Assembly (NCBI GenBank): GCA_046153985.1 | Contig: JBJXFD010000461.1 | Location: 1 to 12,643 of the forward strand | Source of the DNA: JABWAJ01 sp046153985 | GTDB lineage: Bacteria > Bacteroidota > Bacteroidia > Chitinophagales > Saprospiraceae | Length of the DNA stretch: 12,643 nt | Direction: 5' to 3' | Shown: in pieces, positions 7,082-12,643 of the stretch | Numbering within the stretch: the stretch's first letter is position 1 | Layout: each line of letters starts with the position of its first letter | Program-made: the position numbers and the translations under genes | Notes under the pieces: generated by a model | The model's database searches: none | The model's input: the letters and a program-made list of their open reading frames with translations, nothing else | What the model was told of the DNA's origin: nothing

Positions 7082-10000
7082 ATGCACCTCAACATCAAGA
7101 TCATTTCTGCGGGAGCGGGCAGCGGCAAAACCTATCGCCTCACGGGCGAGATGGTGCGCCTGCTCGAACAGGGCGTTCGGGCGAGCGGCATTGTGGCCAC
7201 CACCTTCACCCAAAAAGCGGCGGCGGAATTGCAGGAGCGGGTGCGCGTGCGCCTGCTCGAAGCGGGTATGACCCAACAAGCCGACGACTTGGCCAACGCC
7301 CTCATCGGCACCGTACACAGCCTCGGCGTGCGGCTGTTGCGCCGGTTTGCATTCGAGGCGGGCGTGTCGCCACAGGTAGACATCATCGCAGACGAAGATC
7401 AACAAACCCTTTTCAACCAATCCTTAGCCACCGTACTCACCCAGGAACGCGTGGAGCTGATGAACCGCCTGAGCGAACGACTCGGGTTAGTGCAGGAAGA
7501 AGGCAACGACTGGCGGCGCGAAGTGCGGGCCTTGTGCGATGTGGCGCGCGCCAACGATTTTAGCATCGAAACCCTGGAGCGCAGCAAAATAGCGTCTTTC
7601 CAGGCTTTTCAGCAATTTTTGGGCAAACCCGATCCGGAAAAAGCAGAAGCCGCTTTTGCGGAAACGCTGGAAAATATGCTGGCCGACACCATCCGGCAGG
7701 TGCAGGGCAATGGCGATAGCACCAAAAAAACGCAGGACGCCGTGCGCGCGCTCCAGGACAGCTACAACGAACTGCGGCTGCGCGGCGAACTGAACTGGCG
7801 GCAATGGGCCAAAATCGGGAAAACCGACCCCGGCGCCAAAAGTCGCGACGACGTGGCCCCCCTGCGCGAATTCGCCCAAACCCACGAAACGCATCCCGCT
7901 TTCCACCGCGACATCCAGGATTACCTCTACGCGCTGTTCGGCCTGAGCATCGAAGCCATCCGCGAATACGACCGCTACAAAAAACAACGGGGATTGATTG
8001 ACTACACCGATATGGAGGCGCTGGTAGTGAGGCTGCTGGAAAACGACGCCGTGCGCGCTGTGCTGTCGGAGGAAATAGACATGCTGCTGGTGGACGAGTT
8101 TCAGGACACCAGCCCCATCCAGTTGGAAATTTTTCTGCGGTTGTCCAAAATCGCAAAACACTCCATCTGGGTGGGCGACCCCAAGCAATCCATCTACGGC
8201 TTCCGGGGCGCCGAACCGCGGCTCATGGAGGCCATCGTTCAGCAGAGCGGCGGCATCCGCAAGGAAGACATTTTGGAGCATTCCTGGCGCTCGCGGGAAG
8301 ACATCGTGTACGCAGCAAACGCCATTTTCACCAAAGCATTTCCCAAATTGCCGCCCGAACAAGTTGCGCTGTCGCCCAAACGCCGGAAATTGGCCACTGC
8401 CGACAGCGCCAACAAAGACAACGAACCCATCGAAGCCGCAGACGCCCTGATCCACTGGCATTTCCGCTACGACGGCGAAGGTCGTCCGCCCGGCAGTCCC
8501 TGGATGGAAAACTGCATTGCAACCAACCTCCGTCAATTTTTGCAAAGCAAGGTTTTGATTTTGCCGAAAGGCGAAACCCAATACCGCCCCGCGCGACCCG
8601 GCGACGTAGCAATCCTTTGCCGTTCCAACGCCGCGTGCCAAACGATGGCGGAAGCCCTGCACCGGGCCGGGTTAAAAGCCGCCATTGCACGAGCCGGGCT
8701 GTTGCAAACCGCCGAATCGAAGCTCATCCTGGCCTGCCTGCGCTATATGCTCAACCGATCGGACGCCCTTTCGGTGGCAGAAATCCTGCTGCTGGCCGCC
8801 GAAAAACCCATCGAAGCGATCATCGAAGACCGGTTGGAGTACTTAGAACTGATTGAGCAGCAAGCGTTTTCGGGGCGCTGGGCAGAACGCGAACCGGTTA
8901 TCCGCGAATTGAACGCTTTGCGCGAACAGGCCTCCGAGTTGTCGAGTACAGAAATTCTGAATTTGGTGCTTGACGCCCTCGACCTGCGCCGCATCATGGT
9001 GAGTTGGGGCAGCGTGCAACAGCGTTTGGACAATGTGGATGCACTGCGCAAATTGGCCAGACAATACGAAGACAACTGCAATCGCCTGCACGCAGCAGCC
9101 TCGTTGGCCGGTTTTTTGCTCTGGCTCAACGACCTGGAAGCCGCAACCAAAGACCACCAGGGTTCGGGCGAAAACCCCGACGCCGTGAACGTGATGACCT
9201 ACCACAAAAGCAAGGGGCTGGAATGGCCAATTGTGGTGTGCAGCAATTTGGACAACAAGTTGAAAGCCGAACTTTGGGGCATGGACATTGTGCCGGAAAC
9301 GGAAGAAATTGACCTCGACAACGTGCTGGGCAACCGCCGCCTGCGCTACTGGGTGAACCCTTACGGCAACCAGCAATACGGCACGCCGATGCAGGCGCGC
9401 ATGGAGGAAAGTCCTGAAAAAGCCCTGAAAATGCAACAAGCGCAGGAAGAAGAAGTGCGGTTGCTGTACGTGGGCCTGACCCGCGCCCGCGACTACCTGA
9501 TTTTCACCGATGCGCCCCACAAATCGGCAACCTGGCTCAACCGCGTGTGGCACGAAGGCCACGAAGATTACCCGACGCTCGACGCCAGTACTGGCGAATT
9601 GCCGTGGGAATGGAACGGGCAGTACCTTTACGCCCAAACGGAGACCTTCATCTACCCGCGCGATTTCACCCATACCGACCCGGAAGAAGCGCCGGCCCTG
9701 CTGTTGGCGCCCGCTGCAGGAAGGCAATCCTACCCGGCTTACGCCATTGATCTGAATAAAAAAGACGCCGTGCCACAGACGCCCGCAAAAGCTGCGGCGG
9801 CCCTGTATTACGCCGAACGTTTGGCCGTTCCGATCGGCGGGGAGTCGTACGCATTGGCGAAAGCCGTCAAAGCCTTCCTGCACGCCGACCACACCGACTA
9901 CGAACCGGCGATCCGGGAACAAATGGCAACGACCTTGCTTGGGCGCTTTGAGGTGGACGAGACCATTGAAGCATCCGCGCTAACGGGTCTGTCCAAACAA

Positions 10001-10330
10001 TGGCAGGCACATCTCACCAAACAGTTCAATCCCAAACGCAGCCTGCGCAAATATCCGGTGCGCTATTTCCAGGACCGGCGCCTGTTTGCCACGGTCATAG
10101 ACCTGCTGCTCGAAACCGACAACGGCCTCGTCCTGATCCAGAACAGCGGTTTCGGTGGCGACGCCAAACAATTGGAGCGCAAAGCCGGCGAGCTGGGTTC
10201 CTGGCTGCACCTGAGCAAAAAGGCCGTGCAGGCGCTTTTCAAAGCGGAACGGGTGCGCACGTTTGTGCATTTTGTGCTGCACAGCGCGGTGGTGGAGGTG
10301 GAGACGAAAGAGGCGGAGACGTTGTTTTGA
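7082..10330 (+). CDS. UvrD/Rep-family helicase, AddA/RecB-like, degenerate nuclease
   Basis: Encodes 1082 aa of a superfamily 1A DNA helicase with the domain order of AddA/RecB. Motifs: Walker A GAGSGKT (11-17); ATTFTQKAAAEL (motif Ia); Walker B VDEFQDTS (337-344); GDPKQSIYGFRG (365-376); HSWRSRED (motif IV); TYHKSKGLEWP (706-716); and LLYVGLTRARD (794-804). These show an intact ATP-driven motor of the type used to process double-strand DNA ends. The C-terminal 150 residues sit where AddA/RecB carries a PD-(D/E)XK nuclease. There VIDLLL (from 1006) keeps the first Asp, but the usual D-Y-K strand is replaced by IQNSG (1019-1023) and the upstream Glu is not seen, so nuclease activity is doubtful. 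No AddB/RecC partner lies in the window. The ATG at 7082 is preferred; the longer TTG start at 6944 would translate the inverted repeat. Confidence 0.92.
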   Translation: MHLNIKIISAGAGSGKTYRLTGEMVRLLEQGVRASGIVATTFTQKAAAELQERVRVRLLEAGMTQQADDLANALIGTVHSLGVRLLRRFAFEAGVSPQVDIIADEDQQTLFNQSLATVLTQERVELMNRLSERLGLVQEEGNDWRREVRALCDVARANDFSIETLERSKIASFQAFQQFLGKPDPEKAEAAFAETLENMLADTIRQVQGNGDSTKKTQDAVRALQDSYNELRLRGELNWRQWAKIGKTDPGAKSRDDVAPLREFAQTHETHPAFHRDIQDYLYALFGLSIEAIREYDRYKKQRGLIDYTDMEALVVRLLENDAVRAVLSEEIDMLLVDEFQDTSPIQLEIFLRLSKIAKHSIWVGDPKQSIYGFRGAEPRLMEAIVQQSGGIRKEDILEHSWRSREDIVYAANAIFTKAFPKLPPEQVALSPKRRKLATADSANKDNEPIEAADALIHWHFRYDGEGRPPGSPWMENCIATNLRQFLQSKVLILPKGETQYRPARPGDVAILCRSNAACQTMAEALHRAGLKAAIARAGLLQTAESKLILACLRYMLNRSDALSVAEILLLAAEKPIEAIIEDRLEYLELIEQQAFSGRWAEREPVIRELNALREQASELSSTEILNLVLDALDLRRIMVSWGSVQQRLDNVDALRKLARQYEDNCNRLHAAASLAGFLLWLNDLEAATKDHQGSGENPDAVNVMTYHKSKGLEWPIVVCSNLDNKLKAELWGMDIVPETEEIDLDNVLGNRRLRYWVNPYGNQQYGTPMQARMEESPEKALKMQQAQEEEVRLLYVGLTRARDYLIFTDAPHKSATWLNRVWHEGHEDYPTLDASTGELPWEWNGQYLYAQTETFIYPRDFTHTDPEEAPALLLAPAAGRQSYPAYAIDLNKKDAVPQTPAKAAAALYYAERLAVPIGGESYALAKAVKAFLHADHTDYEPAIREQMATTLLGRFEVDETIEASALTGLSKQWQAHLTKQFNPKRSLRKYPVRYFQDRRLFATVIDLLLETDNGLVLIQNSGFGGDAKQLERKAGELGSWLHLSKKAVQALFKAERVRTFVHFVLHSAVVEVETKEAETLF

Positions 10331-10336
10331 AGAAAG

Positions 10337-10515
10337 ATTGATGAGAGATGATTGATAAATGATGATTGACAATGTGACTGAGCGATCCCGAAGGGTGAAT
10401 GCCCGGTGGGCATTCAAGCGAAGGAACGCGTCAGCGGTGTTTAGCCTATACACATTTGATGTTTATGTATCTCTTACATTAACAATCATCAATCATGTAA
10501 TCGTCAATCATCAAT
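10337..10515. repeat. MITE/REP-like palindromic element
   Basis: Imperfect terminal inverted repeats at 10337-10375 and 10476-10515, made of GATGATTGA-like units, match at roughly three quarters of positions. Between them lies a G/C-rich core that folds as a branched structure: outer stem CTGAGCGATCC (10378-10388) with GGAACGCGTCAG (10423-10434), and an inner perfect hairpin at 10396-10416. The CTGAGCG and CGAAGG words recall REP-type intergenic palindromes. No ORF inside looks real. It begins 7 bases after the helicase stop. Confidence 0.6.
10396..10416. repeat. Perfect 9-bp hairpin in the REP-like core
   Basis: TGAATGCCC (10396-10404) and GGGCATTCA (10408-10416) pair perfectly around a GGT loop. 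It forms the central arm of the palindromic element and may terminate transcription from either side, though no T-run follows. Confidence 0.75.
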
Positions 10516-10566
10516 AAAAAATAAAAATGAACGATTAAGCATCATTTTATAGAACTGATCACCTCT

Positions 10567-10586
10567 GCCTCCGGGGGTTAGGGGGC
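10567..10586 (-). terminator. G/C-rich hairpin at the end of the DUF3667 gene
   Basis: GCCTCC (10567-10572) and GGGGGC (10581-10586) pair, with one G-T wobble, around an 8-base loop and touch the gene's TAG stop. The C-run/TAA/C-run word is typical of Bacteroidota intergenic hairpins. No T-run, so intrinsic termination is uncertain. Confidence 0.3.
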
Positions 10587-11527
10587 TAAAACGACGCAAT
10601 ACTCACCAAGGCCGCAATACTCACCCCAAGCAGCACCATAAAAAGGTAAACAGCTCCAGCCGAAAACATTTTGATGCCCGTGACCATGCGGCTTTCCCGG
10701 TAGGTGTTTCGCAGACTAATAAATAGGTACGCAACACAAAGCAAAGTTGGGATGCTTTCGAATCCATATTCGCCGAAAAAAAGCATGGGCAAATACCAGG
10801 CAATGAAAATGAGAAACACCGCCGAGTGAAAATGCAGGGCAAAAACCAAGTGGCTGATGTAATACGGCGCGCTGCTTTTAAAAAACAACCAGATCAAAAA
10901 GGCAAAAAAAGGCACCAGAATAAACATCGTTCTGGAAACATTGGTCATAAAGGACTGCTTGAACTCCCGGATAGTAACCGCGCCGGTCATTAGCCGGGAA
11001 GTCCCTTTCATCAGCATCCGGGTAGCTATATTTGGAGAGATGTCCTTCTCAAGCAGGAAACTATCCATTTGGGTTTCATTGAAATCCCGCACCCGGGCCA
11101 TTTCGCCGGCACTCGTGGGGAATGAAGTGGTCAGCATATTCATGCGCAGACGGGTTGTATCGTCACTTTGCGAAATCCGGGTCAATTCTTCCGGTTGCTC
11201 TTCTTTGTCGGAAAGGCTGCCCTGAATCAGAAAAAAAGCGACGCTGATGAGCAGGTACAAACGAAATGGTTCCACATACCGAACACGGCGCCCTGCATTA
11301 AAATCGGCGCTGATGCTGCCGGGTTTGGTAAACAAGGCCCGCAAAGTGCGCCAAAGCCGGGAATCGTAGTTGAATACCGATTCGAAGAAAGATTGGATCC
11401 AAAAACGCAACGGAGACTTGATGTCCCGCCGCGCCTGCCCGCAATGATGGCAAAAAGTCGCATCGGCGGAAGCGTATTCGGTTTCGCAGTTGGGACAATG
11501 GGTAGCGGTGTTTCGTTGGTCCATCAT
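10586..11527 (-). CDS. DUF3667 zinc-ribbon membrane protein
   Basis: Encodes 313 aa. The N-terminus has a zinc ribbon CPNC (11-14) and CHHC (26-29). It is followed by the DUF3667 core: FNYDSRLWRTLRALFTKPG (52-70), then GRRVRYVEPFRLYLL (79-93), leading into the first membrane segment (about 88-103). A hydrophilic loop (about 104-195) follows, then further membrane segments near 200-216, 226-250, 258-272 and 288-310. The layout suggests an inner-membrane protein with a cytoplasmic zinc ribbon and a large loop. The family has no established function. I chose the MM start at 11527/11524; the upstream frame to 11584 reads through the palindromic repeat. It is divergent from the glycosyltransferase and convergent with the helicase, so it is a single-gene unit. 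Confidence 0.85.
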   Translation of the reverse strand: MMDQRNTATHCPNCETEYASADATFCHHCGQARRDIKSPLRFWIQSFFESVFNYDSRLWRTLRALFTKPGSISADFNAGRRVRYVEPFRLYLLISVAFFLIQGSLSDKEEQPEELTRISQSDDTTRLRMNMLTTSFPTSAGEMARVRDFNETQMDSFLLEKDISPNIATRMLMKGTSRLMTGAVTIREFKQSFMTNVSRTMFILVPFFAFLIWLFFKSSAPYYISHLVFALHFHSAVFLIFIAWYLPMLFFGEYGFESIPTLLCVAYLFISLRNTYRESRMVTGIKMFSAGAVYLFMVLLGVSIAALVSIASF

Positions 11528-11572
11528 GTGGACGAAGATATAAAGTTGGGGGAAATTTTTTATCTTGAGATT

Positions 11573-11714
11573 GTTTTTTACCACATAGATCTTTTTTTAC
11601 CACATAGGGCACATAGGATCGGTCACATAGATCACATAGGAACTCCTCCCGGGGTGCATCAGAACCTATGTGTCCTATGTGAATACTTCTATTGCGAACT
11701 ATGTGGTAAAAAAC
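11573..11714. repeat. ACATAG palindromic element with perfect terminal inverted repeats
   Basis: The 16-base ends (11573-11588 and 11699-11714, GTTTTTTACCACATAG and its complement) are perfect inverted repeats. Inside are several CACATAG units, including a second copy of the T-run/ACCACATAG end (11591-11607) and a nested hairpin at 11623-11682. It fills the region between the divergent DUF3667 and glycosyltransferase genes and ends 13 bases before the latter's ATG. It resembles a small non-autonomous element or a clustered operator; neither is proven. Confidence 0.75.
11623..11682. repeat. Nested inverted repeat in the ACATAG element
   Basis: Arms 11623-11642 and 11663-11682 (TCACATAG, CACATAGG units) pair with two central mismatches and diverged last two bases. 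The 20-base loop is G/C-rich (TCCCGGGG). Confidence 0.7.
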
Positions 11715-11727
11715 AAACCAACCCAGC

Positions 11728-12643
11728 ATGGTCTCCATCATCCTTCCCTTCTACCAGGTTTCCCCCACGGCCTTCGATGACGCCATCCGAAGCATGACGG
11801 AACAAAGCCTGCGCGACTGGGAGATGATTCTGGTGGACAACAACGCCGACGCAACAGCCCGCAGCATTGCTGAAACCTGGGCAAACCAGGACGCCCGGAT
11901 TCGGGTGGTCAGCGAACCCGTTCAGGGCATTGCCTTCGCGTTAAACAGAGGATTGCAAGAGGCTCACTATGACCTCATTGCCCGAATGGACGCCGACGAT
12001 TTTTCTCACCCCACACGCTTGGAAAAACAAGTAGGTTACCTCAACGACCATCCCGAAATTGCCGTCGTTTCCACCCAAACTGCTTTTGAATCGGAGCTGG
12101 ACCAAAGCGAAGGTTACGACTGGTTTGTACAATGGCAAAACGGCATCGTCAGTCCGGATGCGCACTTCAGCGCACGTTTCACTGAATCTCCCTTGGCCCA
12201 TCCGACAGTTTTGTTCCGGAAATCACTGATCGAACGCTACGGGCCTTACAGCACGGAAAATGTGCCGGAAGACTACGAACTTTGGCTGCGCTGGTTCGAT
12301 GCGGGCGTTCGGTTTTACAAAATTCCGGAGCCGCTGCTGATCTGGAAAGACCACCCGCAACGGCTGTCCAGAAACCATCCCAACTATTCCACCGAAGCTT
12401 TCTGGATCGTAAAATGCCGCTACTTAGCTGCCTGGATCAAACGAAGCATGCCGCCGGACAAAAAAATCGTCATTTGCGGCGCTGGGAAGTTGCCCCGTTT
12501 GCGAGCTAATCTGCTTGAAGCACAGGGCATTGAAATTTATGGATTCACCGATGTGAAAGCACGTCAGCCAGACGGCATTCATTTTATCCCTTTGCCGAAA
12601 CTAATGGTACCCGAAGCGTGGTTACTGCTTTGCTTTATCTCAA
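11728..12643 (+). CDS. Family 2 glycosyltransferase, 3' end cut by window
   Basis: An open frame of 305 codons from ATG 11728 to the right edge, with no stop, so the gene is partial. The N-terminal GT-A fold of family 2 is clear: MVSIILPFYQ (1-10), EMILVDNNADAT (32-43, nucleotide-binding strand) and ARMDADDFSHP (85-95, the metal-binding DxD motif). It continues with SPLAHPTVLFRKS (154-166) and VPEDYELWLRW (179-189, whose ED supplies the likely catalytic base). Such enzymes transfer a sugar from a nucleotide sugar to a polysaccharide, lipid or protein acceptor at the cytoplasmic face. After about residue 240, KIVICGAGKLPRLRANLLEAQG starts a second, Rossmann-like region (245-275) ending in IYGFTDV, similar to the N-terminus of PglD-type proteins. 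The acceptor and sugar are unknown. It starts just after the ACATAG element. Confidence 0.9.
   Translation, partial: MVSIILPFYQVSPTAFDDAIRSMTEQSLRDWEMILVDNNADATARSIAETWANQDARIRVVSEPVQGIAFALNRGLQEAHYDLIARMDADDFSHPTRLEKQVGYLNDHPEIAVVSTQTAFESELDQSEGYDWFVQWQNGIVSPDAHFSARFTESPLAHPTVLFRKSLIERYGPYSTENVPEDYELWLRWFDAGVRFYKIPEPLLIWKDHPQRLSRNHPNYSTEAFWIVKCRYLAAWIKRSMPPDKKIVICGAGKLPRLRANLLEAQGIEIYGFTDVKARQPDGIHFIPLPKLMVPEAWLLLCFIS

Noticed and set aside
7019..9922. Several long minus-strand and alternative-frame ORFs inside the helicase gene
   Set aside because: Shadows of the well-supported helicase frame; the His/Phe/Val/Gly-rich or Arg/Pro-rich translations are typical of antisense reading.
9980..10453. 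157-aa minus-strand ORF over the helicase end and repeat element
   Set aside because: Its N-terminal part translates the REP-like palindrome and the rest is antisense to the helicase.
11573..11714. CRISPR array
   Set aside because: The CACATAG units are very short, irregularly spaced and in both orientations, with no spacers of constant length and no cas genes.
11168..11797. 209-aa plus-strand ORF across the DUF3667 gene and ACATAG element
   Set aside because: Antisense to a clear DUF3667 gene and reads through the palindromic repeat; no protein-like features.

Overview
The window looks like a piece of a Bacteroidota chromosome, possibly from the Saprospiria/Chitinophagia side. The clues are a DUF3667 membrane protein (a family concentrated in Bacteroidota), genes without Shine-Dalgarno sites, promoter-like boxes close to the Bacteroidota TAnnTTTG type, and gene boundaries filled with palindromic repeats. 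This is inference from style; there is no rRNA or marker gene to settle the taxonomy.

Layout from left to right. (1) A minus-strand gene for a GH64/thaumatin-like protein (11-1216) with no visible signal peptide. (2) A strikingly A/T-rich island (about 1525-5500) with a two-gene minus-strand operon. The first gene is a GmrSD-like nuclease with an N-terminal DUF262 and a C-terminal DUF1524 HNH domain (3608-5434). The second, 6 bp downstream, is a long DUF262 protein with no recognisable HNH domain (1568-3601). This is the best candidate for an anti-phage or type IV restriction-like system. A degenerate direct repeat flanks the island, and a bulged hairpin overlaps the last stop codon. (3) G/C-rich housekeeping-type sequence on the plus strand: an ACAD10/11-like acyl-CoA dehydrogenase (5714-6931), then an AddA/RecB-like UvrD-family helicase (7082-10330) whose C-terminal nuclease domain seems to have lost catalytic residues. 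(4) A REP/MITE-like palindromic element (10337-10515). (5) A minus-strand DUF3667 zinc-ribbon membrane protein (10586-11527). (6) A 142-bp element with perfect 16-bp terminal inverted repeats and many ACATAG units (11573-11714), between divergent genes. (7) A plus-strand family 2 glycosyltransferase that runs off the right edge (11728-12643).

The two DUF262 genes almost certainly work together. The other genes show no obvious shared pathway. ORF starts were shortened for the GH64-like, dehydrogenase, helicase and DUF3667 genes, because the upstream extensions are low-complexity, repeat-derived or unlike the family N-terminus.
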